Source: Ligustrum vulgare
Lineage: Eukaryota; Streptophyta; Magnoliopsida; Lamiales; Oleaceae
Reading direction: 5' to 3'
Length of the DNA: 64,000 nucleotides
Assembly: GCA_963555705.1 (NCBI GenBank)
Contig: OY743171.1
Location: 19,839,352 to 19,903,351, forward strand
The position numbers were made by a program, and so were the translations under genes. A model generated the notes under the pieces. That model had not been told where the DNA came from. It searched no databases and saw only the letters and a program-made list of their open reading frames with translations. Positions 1 through 12,328 of this stretch are shown one piece after another; position 1 is the stretch's first letter; every line of letters starts with the position of its first letter.

Positions 1-1100
1 TAGTCATGGTCAACAACTATCTACTGGCCAATGAGTTTAGAAGCAAAGAGGATGTGGAAGAAGGTGAAGAAAATGAAGGAGCAGCCTGCGATTTGATATG
101 TGAAGAAAGCCAAACGTCCCAAGAGGTAGAGTATGAAGAAGAGGACGATGACATGACAAACATCGAAGAAGATATTGACTTGGAGGTGGAAGGTAGGAAA
201 AGAGGGGTGTCGCGCAATGTGTTGCTAAAGTAGTTGTATCAAGAAAGCGAGCGTGAAGTGGATCTATTGGGTGAGCCCTCTGGGCGAGTGTTTGATTTTT
301 ACGTACTGTACGGAACGCCCAAAAGGAAAACGAGAGTACCATAGGTTGAGAAGTATGTGTCGCCTCTCAGGATACTTTCTTCTCCTACTGGATGGTTTAC
401 AAATGAAGAGTCGAGAGATCAAAGTGGGAGACAAGAGGTATTGTAAGCCGAAGTGACGAAAAGAGTCGAAATAAAAGAAGACGGCCAGAAGGTAGAGATC
501 GATGCAGCAGAAAAGGTTATTTTTAGGAAACCTTCCACGAAACTAACCAGGCATCTAAGGCCATTGTATGTGAAAGCCCAGATTAATGGAATTCCAGTGT
601 GAAATGTTCTTATAGAAAACGGGGCCGCTATAAATATCATCTCGTCCAAAATGATGAGAAGACTCGCCAAAAAGGAGGATGATATGATCCCAACAGAAGT
701 TATCATCACAAGTTTCAACGAAGGGGTGACGTCCGCCAAATGAGTGATGCCATTGGACGTCACTGTGGGAACTACCACAAGGACCACAGTTTTCTTCATG
801 ATAGATGGTCCACCAGCTATAACGTACTTCTAGGGAGAGATTGGATCCATGGGAGTCGGTGCATACCTTCATCGCTCCACCAGTGCTTAGTATTTTGGAA
901 TGATAAAGGAGAAGCAGAAGTGATACAGGCAGATCATAGACCATTCATGGCAGAAGCGAACTCTATAGAAAGATTTATGTACGAGGGTAATTATGGGCCT
1001 GTTAGAGTAGTGCAAGAGGGAGTAGAAACTCAAGTTGTCGCACTAAGTGAAGAACCATTCTCGGTTGACGCCCTAACAGAGATGTTCAACTAGATGAGGC
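1..1100 (+). pseudogene. Gag-protease portion of the Gypsy polyprotein, degenerate
   Basis: The segment starts with a highly acidic linker (first frame to about 233). It continues in several frames into an aspartic-protease-like stretch at about 560-900. There the translation reads like LIENGAAINIISSKM, where retroviral-type proteases have the catalytic D-S/T/G-G motif; the aspartate position is Glu here. Stops at about 601 and 741 and frame changes show it is not translatable. Assignment rests on this motif and on its place directly upstream of the reverse transcriptase. Confidence 0.6.
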
Positions 1101-1361
1101 CAAATATAATGGCCCTTGAGAAGTCGGTCATTGGCGTAAAAGTGATTGATGAATCATGACTAGAAACCGTGAAGAGGGGATGTGGCCGATATTCAGGCCT
1201 CAAAAACCAGACCAATGTCTTTCAATAATAAGTCTGAAGAGAACGCAAAAAAGACAAAAGAGGCAGCAGCATTGGCAACGTTCAAGTGCAAGTTGGCCGT
1301 TTTTGAGTTGGAGCATAATGCTGATAGAAAGATCTACAAGGTGGATTGTTTGGAGGAATAA

Positions 1362-2540
1362 TTGCTCACAAAAAGCCTGGACGATGGAGCAACAGGGATA
1401 TCCAAACAGGGGCACACTCAGGCACAAGACCCTTTTGTAAAAGTGAACATCGGCGACGAAGGGGAAGAACGCCCAACATTCATCAGCCAAACACTCAGTA
1501 GAGAGGTAAGTGATGAATTGATTTCCATATTAAAAGAATACAAAAATTGTTTTGCTTGGGAATATGAACACATGCTTGGTTTAGATAGGAATTTGGTGGA
1601 ACACAGACTGCCAACTAAGCATAATTTTAAGCCACATAAGCAGCCACCTAGGCGTTTTGCCCCTAACGTATTACCTGAAGTAAAAAAGGAAATAGAACGT
1701 CTTTTAAAAGCAGGATTTATTAGGACGGCCAGGTATGTAGAATGGTTATCTAATATTGTGCCTGTCTCTAAAAAGAACGGTAGCATTAGGGTGTGCATAG
1801 ATTTCAGGAATCTAAACTTAGCCATGCCCAAAGATGTGTATCCTATGCCAACCGTGGATACTTTAGTAGATTCAACTGCAGGGCATGTCATGTATTCTTT
1901 CATGGATGGGTATTCTGGATACAACCAAATTTACATAGCTGACGAAGACGTGCATAAAACGACCTTTAGGTGCTCAGGGGCCTTGGGATGTTTTGAGTGG
2001 GTAGTCATGCCCTTCGGCCTAAAAAATGTTGGGGTCACTTATCAAAGGGCAATGAATTTAATCTTTCATGACATGATTGAGAAATTTATTGAAGTATATG
2101 TAGATGATATTGTGGTAAAGTCAATAAAAGAAAAGGACAATTTTCAACAACTAAGACGTTCATTTAAACGAATGAGGTAGTACAAGTTGAAGTTAAACCC
2201 TTTGAAATGTGTGTTTGGTGTTAATTCAGGAAACTTTCTTGGTTTTCTGGTACACGAGGGAGATCGAACTTGACAAAAATAAAGCAAGAGTCATTCTAAA
2301 AGCAAAATCCCCTGCTAATAAAAAGGAATTGCAAATGTTCCTAGGTCAAGTAAATTTCTTAAGACGTTTTATTTCTAATTGTGCAGGGCGAACGAAAGTT
2401 TTTTCGTCTCTTTTAAAGTTGAAAAATCAAGACGAATTTGTCTGGCGGGAAGAACACCAAAAGGCTTTCGACAGCCTAAAGATATACTTATCAAATCCGC
2501 CGTGCTGGTGTCACCAATTCATGGGAAACCAATGAAAGTC
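1362..2540 (+). pseudogene. Reverse transcriptase and first RNase H of the Gypsy element
   Basis: The reading frame from 1362 gives 272 residues of Ty3/Gypsy reverse transcriptase. Visible motifs are SKKNGSIRVCIDFRNLN, FMDGYSGYNQI and the catalytic box YVDDIVVKS near 2095. An in-frame TAG at about 2178 ends it. The same protein continues (LKLNPLKCVFGV) and, after a frame change, gives the connection/RNase H start ELQMFLGQVNFLRRFIS with the typical WREEHQKAFDSLK. The enzyme would copy element RNA into DNA in virus-like particles. The breaks show it is inactive. Confidence 0.9.
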
Positions 2541-2810
2541 TATATATCGGCGGAGTAAGGATCTATAATCGGAATGGTCGTGCAAGAAGACCAATTGGCG
2601 AGGAGAGAGCGATTTACTACTTAAGCAGACAGTTGACGAAATGTGAATGTAATTATTCAGCTATAGAAAAACTGTCTCGCTCTATATTTCACATGTACTA
2701 AACTAAGGGCCTATTTACGGCCTGTAACCGTGTATTTGATATCTAAGGTAAATATAGTCAAGTATTTGTTTTCTCGCCCTGTTTTACATCAAAGAATTGG
2801 CCTTTGAACA

Positions 2811-3460
2811 TTGGTCCTTTCTAAATTTGAAATACAACATGTACCTCAAAAGGCAATTAAAAATCAAGCTTTAGCCAACTTTTTGGCTGATCATCCATGT
2901 TTGGACATGCCTAAAGAGGTTAATTTAGAAGTGGATTCGCTTGAAACGAAGTCCTGGGTTTTATATTTTGATAGATCAAAAACTTACCAGGGCGCGGGGG
3001 TTAGTATAGTTTTAATAAATCCCATGGGAGTCTGTTACAAGTATGCTCTCACCTTGGAAAGAGCATGTACTAACAATCAAGCTGAGTACTAAGCATTGAT
3101 CACGGGGCTAGAACTGTTAGTAGAGTTGAAAGTGAAGAATGTGATTATCCGGGGAGATTCTCAGTTGGTAGTATACCAATTAACGGGCGATTTCAAGTGC
3201 CAGAGCGATTCTGTGATAAAGCTATACGAGCTCGCCTAAGAGCTTTTGGAGGATTTTGATCAAGTGGAGCTTCAATACATAAGCAGGATTTACAACGATG
3301 TAGCGAACGAATTAGCCCAAGTCGCTTCGGGTTATTCAAAGGTGGTGAATGCAACCACAACTTGTGAGTACGGAATAATCATGTCCGCCATACAAAGAAG
3401 GATAAGGGAAAGCAGTATTCATTACATACAAACCGGGGACGCGATGTATTAAAAATACAA
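2811..3460 (+). pseudogene. Second (plant/archaeal-type) RNase H domain
   Basis: The stretch FEIQHVPQKAIKNQALANFLADHP is the usual end of the first RNase H. It is followed by the additional RNase H typical of Tat elements: WVLYFDRSKT..GAGVSIVLINP, then ACTNNQAEY, GDSQLVVYQL and NDVANELAQVA. The first catalytic motif normally reads FDGS or FDGA; here it is FDRS. Stops at about 3091 and 3238 split the domain. The integrase zinc-finger and core that should follow are missing, and the sequence decays into non-coding DNA before the antisense gene at 3.7 kb. Confidence 0.75.
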
Positions 3461-3710
3461 CAGCAAGTAATTGAAGAGATATGTTCCCTCCACATAGGAA
3501 GGTGAACAATTGTAAACGTACTACATTTCGCTGTGGAAGGCGCGTAATTTTCGTGCAAACAAGAAGATATGGAGATAAAAATGTGCCTAAACAGATGCCA
3601 TGAACATGTGCAGGAAAGAAGGTCAATCATATTTCACTGATAAAATAGAGTGCCAATACAATATTATGACTAGGAAGAGAAGAGGCAATATTGTTCCATA
3701 TAGAGTCTAG

Positions 3711-6702
3711 TTATAGCTTTCCCCAAAGAGAATGTTCCTGCTCTCTAAGTGCTTGACAGTCCTCGCCCTGGCCCTTCGAAACAGCGGCTAACTCGGCAAT
3801 GCGTCCTTCATCAACAGTGATGTTTGAGAGACGTTCAAGGATCGACTTGGCTCGTTCTAGCTCCGAAGAAGCATTCCTCTTTTTAGCGGCCAACCGAGCC
3901 TTGAAATCGTCCATTTTTGCCTGGATTTCCTTCAGCTCTGCAGTCAGAGACGCTATCAGATAATCTTCTAGGACGACTTCGGAAGAAATTTCATCAAGGA
4001 CGCCTTTACTTTTCTCGAATTCGGTACTGAGGGACTCCTCATCCAACGCACGAATGAATTGAATATTCTGCTCCTTCAACCCTGCGTTCCTGGCCAACAA
4101 GGAGTTCACCTCAGACTGAACAATCTTCAGGGCCAGTTTTATGTTATGTGGAATATCAAGTGATGGGAGAGCAAATGCTTGGTTCATTTGTGCACTCAAT
4201 TGCTCAAATCTGTCTCGTTGATTGGAAGATCCAGCCGAAGTAATGTCTAAATCTAAGAAAGAGGTAAAATCGAGGATTGACTGCTTGAAAATCTTTATGT
4301 TTTCTTCTGAAGGCGTGATGGACGGGGGTGGAGAATGAGGTATAGGCGCACGGGAAGAACTATTTGCGCGATACCGTTCCCAAGCGGTAAATAAGTCCTG
4401 GATGGAGTACAAAATAGCATCAGCGCCCTGTAAAAGAAAGATGTATCATTGAACATTTCTTTTATGGATGATGAAAAGAAAATAGTGCGAATTGGGAATT
4501 ACCTCATCCGTCATTTTGGGGAGGAAGAAGGAGGTGCATCCTCAAGGGACCCAACCGTGGTGGAGGCTTTAACCTTGGTTGGACGATTAATGCCCATGGC
4601 AGCAGGCAAATCCGCGGGTATACCTATAAAGAATGATGGACGGTAAATAAAATGCAATAACAGGGCATATGGGAAATGTTAATGTACAATAATTACCTTC
4701 TGGCACCACGCGTGGAGGATCAACGCCCTGGAGGGTAGGAATTTCTTGAGCGAGATGGGTGGCCAAGGGTCTCTGATCTTTTGACCCCTTCTTTGATGAA
4801 GTTCCCTTACTGGCCTTGCCTTTCTGAGATTCCAAGTGGAACTATAAGTACAAAGAAGTTACCTTATGAATAAATGAGGGTGACAAAGGTCAGAGTTTAC
4901 CTTTCTGCTAAAGGGGACGTCCTCATCATCTTCATCCTCGGAAAAACTTGCAAGTATGGCGGTAGGCCGTTTACGGCTAGAAGCATCTGTTAACGTTGAT
5001 TGCTTCCTGCGAGTGGACGGAGATGGCGGCCTGATAGATAGGGGAGCAACTGCAATAGGGGGGCCAGAAGAGAACGCCCGGATTCTCTAACGAATGAAAA
5101 GCACGATGAACGTCATTCACGAAGAGCCTGCGCTTGATGGATTGCCAAAATTGGTCAAAAAGAGGATGCGTAACGGAAGAAGGATTGAAGGGTGCCAAAG
5201 CGAAGCCATCGGCTAAGAGATTATTCTGGCTCTCGATAGCTCCAACCTCTGTTCTGCTAATGGTGTGGAATCGCTCTAATAGGCTCCTAGAAAAGCATGG
5301 AGGTATGGGCCATGCCTGCCCAAAGCCAAGTTGACGGGCAAAGAATTGAGGAGCATAGAGTTCAAACCCCGCCTTAGCATTGGTACTGGTAACGAAGTCA
5401 TGAAACAAATCTCTACCAGTCGGATATTAGACCCAAATAGGCAAGGAAGTACGCGCATTGTCCAGTGTGGCAGGGGGTTGTACATAAGAAGGGACATGGT
5501 GGGCAGAGAAAGGAAAAAAAAGTAGGAACCGAATGCAAATTATAGAAGAAAGTGAATACATCCCTATTGGATGATTTTATAATATCCAACTGGTGGATAA
5601 TTAGCCCGTAGCAAGAAGCGGAAATAGGAGAAATTGATGAAGTATGGAATTGTGGAAAGTACGCTCTCAACCACAATTGAATGAGCCAAAGGGGCCCACT
5701 CCCAGTGGGAGACGCTCCATTCCTCAGGCTTTGTTCGGCGGCTTATGGAGAGAATTAGAATTATTTAGTTGATTTCTTTGTATTTTCTAGGTAAGATGTG
5801 GGGTTAAAAATTGATTAGGGAAATTGTGTGATTGGAGAGAGAAAATATGGATGGTTAAAAAGTGATTTGGGAAATTGTGTAAATTAAATTTGTTGTCTTT
5901 TTTGTCTTTTAGCGTATTAATTTGCCAAATTAAATTACTACCAAACGGTCCCTCAGTTGGTGTTAAAGGGAAGCCATACCTCTATAAAAGGCGGCCAGGA
6001 AGAAAAAGCAAAGGTTTAAGGACCTACCGCGTGCTAGTTCATTCGCTATAGGCAGATATGATATAGAGGGCTTGAGACTAGGGATGCAAATGACATACTT
6101 GCACAGTCATACCTGAAGGAAGGCCACACGCTCAGTATGAGTGGGTTCTACCAGAGGATTATTGTTGTATATCTCCTGCATACCCGAGTAAGAATCAGAA
6201 AATTTCTTGTCAAATTTTGGGGCAGTGGCAGATACTGAAATAGCAGGGGAAATCGTATCGCCCAAAGGCGGAAGGTTCACTAAAGCACCAACATCTCTCA
6301 AAGTGACAGACATTGGACCAAGGGGAAAAATGAAGGTGTTATATTTAGAGGACCAAAAACTCAGAGCTATGGGAAAAAGGATGGGGTCATAAACAGGAGG
6401 ACGTAAAGTGATCTCCAACAAATCAGAAATTTTAGCCCGGTCAAAAATCTCCTTTGTGGGCCATGGCCCACCATACGCGCATGCCACTTGCGAAACGTAG
6501 TGTCAGCCTTCGGCCAAGTACGTATACTTTTCTCACGGATTGGCTTTAGCGGAAAAGGGTTTAAGAAGGGTGGGTCTTGAGTACAAGGGAATAACTGACC
6601 CCCCACAGCCACTCGTCCAACTGAGTCAGCGTCATTAAAGGATGGGCCCAAGAAAAATTCATTCTTGTCAAGATTCGCTGGAGAAAGAGGAGCTGGGTTC
6701 AC
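3711..6702 (-). pseudogene. Plant mobile domain (PMD) gene carried antisense in the Gypsy element
   Basis: On the minus strand a multi-exon gene can be followed. An N-terminal exon starts near 6702 (RTWPKADTTFRKW). The PMD core follows (6487-6107: PWPTKEIFDRAKISDLLE, FPLGPMSVTLRDVGALVNLPP) and ends at a plausible donor CAG/GTATGA. A further PMD exon is at 5497-4977 (FARQLGFGQAWPIPP), then a Lys/Ser-rich piece (4835-4688), and a coiled-coil C-terminus begins at acceptor TTACAG/GG near 4431 and ends at 3711. PMD proteins are related to MAIN/MAIL1 and are common passengers of plant transposons. A one-base frameshift near 6480 separates the first two blocks, so this copy is probably broken. It takes the place where the integrase and 3' region of the element would be. 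Confidence 0.65.
5728..5950. mobile_element. Small MITE inside the PMD gene
   Basis: This 223-bp insertion is flanked by the direct repeat CCTCAG (5722-5727 and 5951-5956). Its right end (ACCAAACGGTCC) and left end (TTTGTTCGGCGG) are weakly complementary. The interior carries the 'GGAGAGAGAAAATATGGATGG' type of AT-rich sequence that recurs in MITEs elsewhere in the window (34.8, 52.5, 54.85 kb). It sits in an intron-like gap of the antisense gene. Confidence 0.5.
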
Positions 6703-7099
6703 GTATGGTTTAGTAAGGAGTGTCTTGAAGTTGTCAAAAGAAAGGAAAATATTCGGATTGCTTCCCTGAAGATGACATTGTTAGCAGAATGCGTGCGAAG
6801 TATAAAGGTTGAAGTGAAATGGTAGACGGTGAACAGTAGCCTTTATAAGAAGAAGAATAGAACAGCAATGGTAAACATGGACGAAAGTGGGAGAAAGTGC
6901 GGGCATGGGTGAAGCGACGTGATGAAGCAGCGCACCCTTTGAAAAACTAGGCTTATGAAGCGTCAAAACTTTTGCAGAATGCGGAGGGACGCCGTTGAGA
7001 AAAGTAATAAGGAAAGAAAAAGGCACGGCGCCTAATATCAGAATATGGCTTAGAATTAATAAAATTGATATTAATTCCGCCATATTGGGGGGTAATTAT

Positions 7100-8180
7100 T
7101 GACGCCCAAAAAATGCCTAAAAATGCAAGAGGCTTAAAGTCTTGGCCCAAACCAAAAGAGGTCCAGCGTTAAGGGCTCATTATAGGCAAGAAATTGGATG
7201 ACTGGGCGAGTGTGTGCCAGCTAGGATATTTGGGCGACAGGGCTAGTAATGGAGCAGTTGGGCGACTAAGCATGTAGAAGCGGTTTTGACACTTGTCTTA
7301 CGATCACATAGCTAGTTGTTGACGAAGGTGGCAGTTGAAATGACGAATTGTGGAAGTTACTTAGAGTGACGTGGCAAGCGGATATTACAAGGACGTGGGC
7401 GACGGTTATGCGACGTGGAGGAAGCAAATTAATCCATGCAGGTTACAAATCAAAGCGGCAAACCAAAGATTCAAACATTGGCAGCGGTTGAAGGAAGTTA
7501 GTGCATTTGTATATATTGTAAAAACTTAGTCATTTAGAGGGACCAATCAATCAAATCTTGACAAGAGAATGTGTAATTTTCTTTATCTTTACTTTTATCG
7601 TCAAACTCTTAGTGTAATTTGTGTGCTTGCGCCCCTTGGAGGAGTTTTGTCTTCACCGTAATCTTCATAAATATAACACCTCTCGTTGGGACTTTGTCTC
7701 GAGAGGTTTGTTCCTTACACATTCGTCTGATCCCCCTTTGGTAATTGTTAGCGAGGTGACCTCCGCGCGAAAAACATCCAAATGATAGAGAATGCAATTT
7801 GAAGAGCTTATTTGTTGAAAAGTCCATGTCAACCTTGTGGACATGATTTTAATGTTCTTGGTAATTTGGCTCATTTAGTAGTTGCAAAAGTCACAGTCAG
7901 ATGTCTCTTTTTAATTTTCTTTGTAATTTGGTGAATATTGTATGAGGTTCTTGCAAGCGTCGAGACATTTTAAGAGAGAAGCAAGCAACAAATGAAATCA
8001 TTAAAGCATTGAGTAATGGTGAAATCGCAAGTGGTCGTGGTTTGAATTAAGAAAGAAGTCTCTCAAGGTGATACACGATGGGGATCACATTACGATACAT
8101 TGTTGAACTCGTCAATTTTATTTTCCCCCATTATTGTTATATTTTGTGAAAATTTATTGTACGTGCACAATATCGCAAAC
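7100..8180 (+). repeat. 3' LTR of the Tat-like Gypsy element
   Basis: A purine run with six G (about 7087-7095) followed by TAATTAT and then TGACGCCC marks a polypurine tract and LTR start at 7100. A TATA-like TATATATTG lies at about 7510, and AT-rich sequence follows to the likely end near 8175 (GCACAATATCGCAAACA). The right border is uncertain because the 5' LTR lies outside the window for comparison. Short open frames at 7609-7874 on the minus strand fall entirely inside it and are not genes. Confidence 0.55.
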
Positions 8181-9764
8181 AAGTAATAAAGTGGATTTTT
8201 TAGCCTAGAATGTCGATATCATGAGGACTAACTTGTCTATTATTTGCTTGAATTAATTGAATCCTAAGCTCAAAATAAATGTGAAAATTATAATTCTTGA
8301 GATACTAAACTAGTGAAAGCAATGGAATATGAAAATAAACTAAATAAAGCAAATGAAAAGATTTGATTTTTTTTTTTTTTTTTAAATGAATTAAAAGTGT
8401 TAGGACTCACTACAGTCACGTTGTTATACTATTCAATTTCTCATCTCAAATTCTTTTCTAAAATAATGTTTGATCAAATTCACATTTTTATCTAAGATTC
8501 CTCTCTCAAGTCTAAATTAGTTCTATCTAATAGGGTCAACCACATATCTCTATGTTGGATCAGAATAAGTCCCTATTAGATGCATTCAATCACAATAATT
8601 TATTAAGATCACAACTATATATCTCTACTCTTTTGTTAATAGTTGGGATTTATTTGGTGGTTTAGGTTGTTAACTCTCTTCTCGGATTATGAAAACAACC
8701 CACAAATTCATCAAATTGGTGATCAAACAATTCATGTATTAAACTCAATAATAAATTCAACACATAAGATTTATAACCCAAAACATGAGAATTAAAATTG
8801 AATATTCAAACAATGTCACATCGTTCGTCCCAACAAATAGATCTATTTACACATAATTAAGGAAAAAACAAGAAGAATGAAAAATAGACAACATCACCAA
8901 ATTCTTGAATTGATTTGAGAAGAATGAAGAATTTTTGCACCCAGATCCAACCTTCATCCCAATTTATTGAATTGTCCTTTGGCTTCTTGAAATTTTTCCT
9001 TCATTTCTTGTAGAATGTCTATGAATAACCCATTAGGGAACCCCCTTCCAGTGTTCGAAAAGGCGAAAATGAGTACTGAGTCGGTTTATGGTTATGAGGT
9101 GAGGCGTAAGCCTCTAAAAAAAAAAAAAAAAAAAAAAAAATTCAAAAAATTGCCAAAAAAATGAAATAGAGCATATTTAATTCAATAGAAGTCTACTTAA
9201 AAAAAAAAAAGATAGTCCATAAAAATTAAAATCACAATCATTTTTGTAACTGTTGAAAGAGCATTCTCGAGAATTAAAATGGTGTGAAAATGCCACTATC
9301 ATTTGAGTTTCCCTAGTTCTTTTTGTCTTTGTCTGCCACATAGACAAAAAGTGAAGACAAAGAATTAGGACAAAAAGAATGGAGTTGCCCTAATTCTACT
9401 TAATTTTACATTTTGCAACTGTTGAAAGAGCATTCTCGGGAATGCACATAGTTAAGAATTATTTGTGCAATCGGATGGTGATTAATGGATGAATGACTGT
9501 TTGGTTACATATATTGAGAACGAAACATTTGCTATGAAAAAATCATCCAGAGATTTCAGAAGATGAAGACTCGAAGAGAGCAGCTATGAAGACATAATAA
9601 GTTCTACTTTTTGTACTGCAAAATAACTTTTTTCCCCCTAAAACTTATGCTAGAGTTTTTATAAAAATGCTTTTCTTTATTATATGATTATCAATTATTA
9701 ATGGTATGTTATGGACTTATGGCACTCTATTAAGCTTTTGTTTGGTTTCTTTAAAAATTTTTCC
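8181..9764. other. AT-rich intergenic DNA without a gene
   Basis: Only old repeat debris is visible. There are poly-T and poly-A runs (8368-8382, 9114-9140, 9198-9210). A fragment GGTGAGGCGTAAGCCTC near 9102 is also found in the small hAT at 28.7 kb. A 27-bp segment AACTGTTGAAAGAGCATTC is repeated at about 9248 and 9417, flanking a short inverted repeat around TTTTTGTCTTTGTCTG / GACAAAAAGTGAAGACAAA. Confidence 0.5.
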
Positions 9765-10878
9765 CCTATAGTCAGTGGCGGATCTAGGACAACAATTCAG
9801 CTAGAGCGGCCTCGATCGTTGACCGTTGACCGATAACGGCCACAAGATAACTGCTACAAGATTGTTTATTATTATTTAATTAATAATATTAAAAATTAAT
9901 AAATCAATATAGAAATACACCTAAACAAATATTCAATAAACCAAATTGTAAAAAAATGATTCCTTAAAGTCTCTTGATTCCAAACAAATTAGAATTGCTC
10001 TTGATCCTCCTTTTCTTTGTTTGTATTAAGCTTTTTTCTATGTATAGTGTTTCTATCCGGATTCTATCAGTGTTCTATCATGATTCTATCACATTAAATC
10101 ATATTCTATCACATTCTATCATGATTCTATCACCATTGAATCAACTTCTATCCGGATAGATCATAGAAGTGGTTTCTTTTCATTTTTTGTTCTGTATCTT
10201 TTCTCTTGGCAATAGTTTGGGGAAGCCAAAACACAACACAACACATTCAAAAATCTAATCTTCACAAAATTTCAACAATGACAATTCACAAATCCAAATA
10301 TCCAATATTCACCAAATCAAAATAATCAAAATTCAAATTCACGCAAGATGAATATAGGGTTCACAAGTGACCCACATTGCAAAAACAAAAAATTAACATT
10401 TATGCATGATTTCCAAATAAAACTTCAATCATAATGAATAAGGGTTAGCCTCAGTACCTGAGAATTAAAATGAGAAATTGAGAAAATATCAAGAATTTGA
10501 CCGTAGCATTGGAAGCGGCACTGGCTCTGAGTGGGTAGTGTCCTTAGAAGTTAGAAATTGAGAAATTAAGAATCAATATTATTGATTAGAACTTAGAAAT
10601 TAATAAATATACAAATTACAAAACCAAATAATTACAATTTACAAATTACCTAGAGGCGAGAGGGGAGAGTTGCTGCGAGGAGGGCAGAAGCGGTCACGCA
10701 AGAGAGGACGCGCGGTGTTGCTGCTTTTGCTAGAGACGTGACTGGAGGTCGGAGCTGGAGCGGTTGTCGAACGGTACCGCAAGGAGCGAAGCTGCGCCAG
10801 GGAGGTCAGAGGGAACTGTCGAGGGTTTGAAGTTTTAACTCTCATGGGTTGGGAACTTGCGGATCTGACTGGGGTATG

Positions 10879-11784
10879 TGATGTGATCCGGAAAAGAAGC
10901 TAACAATGTTATGATTCGGGACGAATCATCTTAAAGGAAGAGGGGATGATGTGATCCGGAAAAAGACGTGAAAAATGAGAAATCAAGATAGGGCAATTCA
11001 ACAATATTCTACATGGAAAAATGAACAAGTTTCATGTTGGGCTCGAGTCGAGATTCAAATAACGTCAACGGATCAGAAAATCAGAAAATTGGGCAGAAGA
11101 TGCATTACGGCCGTAACATTGTTTCTCACGGCCGTAACTTATGGATTTCACGGCCGCATCATATTCCTCACGACCGTAAATTGGTATTTTTGTTCAGAAG
11201 GAGATTTACGGCCGTAACATCAATCTTCACGGCCGTAACTAATATGGTGACATTTTGATCAGAGAAGGACTTACGGCCGTAAGCGGTGCAAATCAGATTT
11301 TTCGGGATTTTAGTATTTCAGTTGATTTGTATTTCCTTTATTGGTTTTTAATTCTTTTTCTAATTTTGGTTATTTTAGCCTAATTAGAATTCTATTAAGA
11401 GTCAGTTAGCGATTAGGGTTTATTTTGCCTATTTATATGCTTTTCCATTCAATGTAAAAACAGAATATTTTGATGAATAAAAATTATATTGAGTGTTTTC
11501 TCAACATTGTTCTGGAATTGAACAAACTTCGAACTTATCAAATATTATGGGATATTTGTGGCGTTCAACAAATCGAACTTATCAAAGGCGTGGACATCCT
11601 TTGTGGCGTTCAAACCATTACGGTTCTTGTTTCCGCATCGTAACGGGTCTTGGGTTTAATATACCCATGGTTCTTACGTCGTGAGGCTCGGGTTGTAGTG
11701 TTATCGTCCGTTCCAACCTGGATTCGGAACTTTCCAAGCGTTATTCCGCGAGCTACGACGAGGACCCCTCCCGGGTTCTCATCA
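10879..11784 (+). repeat. 5' LTR of the pol-less element
   Basis: The LTR is 906 bp. It starts with a 68-bp unit (10879-10946) that ends in a second copy of the polypurine tract and is followed by another LTR start (TGATGTGATCC at 10947). A TATA-like CTATTTATATGC lies near 11427 and AATAAA near 11477. The promoter is therefore expected at about 11430 with transcription to the right. Short open frames in this LTR (10975-11258, 11493-11684) are duplicated in the 3' LTR and are not genes. Confidence 0.85.
11105..11290. promoter_or_regulatory. Cluster of TTACGGCCGTAA palindromes in the LTR
   Basis: Seven exact or near copies of the 12-bp palindrome TTACGGCCGTAA lie within 190 bp, about 140-320 bp upstream of the TATA-like box. 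The 3' LTR has eight, one extra unit, at about 13826-14034. The GC-rich motif stands out in an AT-rich LTR and its spacing resembles a multimerised enhancer or repressor site. The binding protein is unknown. Confidence 0.55.
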
Positions 11785-11786
11785 TA

Positions 11787-11798
11787 TGGTATCAGAGC
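11787..11798 (+). other. Primer binding site (initiator tRNA-Met type)
   Basis: TGGTATCAGAGC lies two bases after the 5' LTR. This is the usual plant LTR-retrotransposon primer site complementary to the 3' end of tRNA-iMet and fixes the element orientation as plus. Confidence 0.9.
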
Positions 11799-12328
11799 TG
11801 GACTCTGAATTCAGGTTCTTGTGTTTTTCTATCCAGTTTGATTTTTATATTTATCATCGAGTCCCATAAAAATCATCCATATCCTATTTTTGTTATTTGA
11901 GTCTTTGTTTTCTATTTTTTTTGTTCTTCTTCCCAGTAAGTTTTTTTCCAGTTTGATCCATAAGAGTCGTCCTAAAAAAATCAAAAGTGTTTTTCTTATT
12001 CGATTGTTTCCCAAATCCTGTCCCGTTTGTTTTGTTGCGTTCGTGTCGAATTTTCGGATTTTATTAAAAAAAAAAAATTATTTATTTTTATTTTTATTAA
12101 TTCCGAAAATTCATCATAATTCACAACAACAACAAAAAAAGTCACTCCGAAATTCAAGAACCACTTTCTTGAATTTCCTTAAATTCTTGATAATTCCTTG
12201 CCTTCCAAGTCAAATTAAAATTCTTGATATTCTTTCCTTTCTAGTCAAAATTCAAGAACCACTTTCTTGAATTTCCTTAATTGATATTCCTTGCCTTCCA
12301 AGTCAAAATTAAAATTCATTATTAGTCC

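Larger units (their letters stand above)
1..8180 (+). mobile_element. Ty3/Gypsy LTR retrotransposon, Tat-like, 5' part outside the window
   Basis: In order on the plus strand one sees protease, reverse transcriptase, RNase H, a second plant-type RNase H, an antisense accessory gene and a 3' LTR. The 5' LTR, primer site and most of gag lie left of the window. The second RNase H and the long non-pol region between pol and the 3' LTR are features of the Tat/Ogre branch. All pol frames are broken by stops or frameshifts, and no integrase is visible after the last RNase H. The element is therefore dead or non-autonomous. Confidence 0.8.

Noticed and set aside
3336..3630. Minus-strand frames opposite the second RNase H
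   Set aside because: Shadows of the RNase H region; the plus-strand reading has clear family motifs.
7609..7874. Two overlapping minus-strand frames
   Set aside because: Both lie inside the Gypsy 3' LTR and have no similarity to known proteins.
11493..11684. 63-residue frame, repeated at 14268-14459
   Set aside because: It lies entirely inside both LTRs downstream of the TATA-like box; part of the LTR transcript leader and without domain features.
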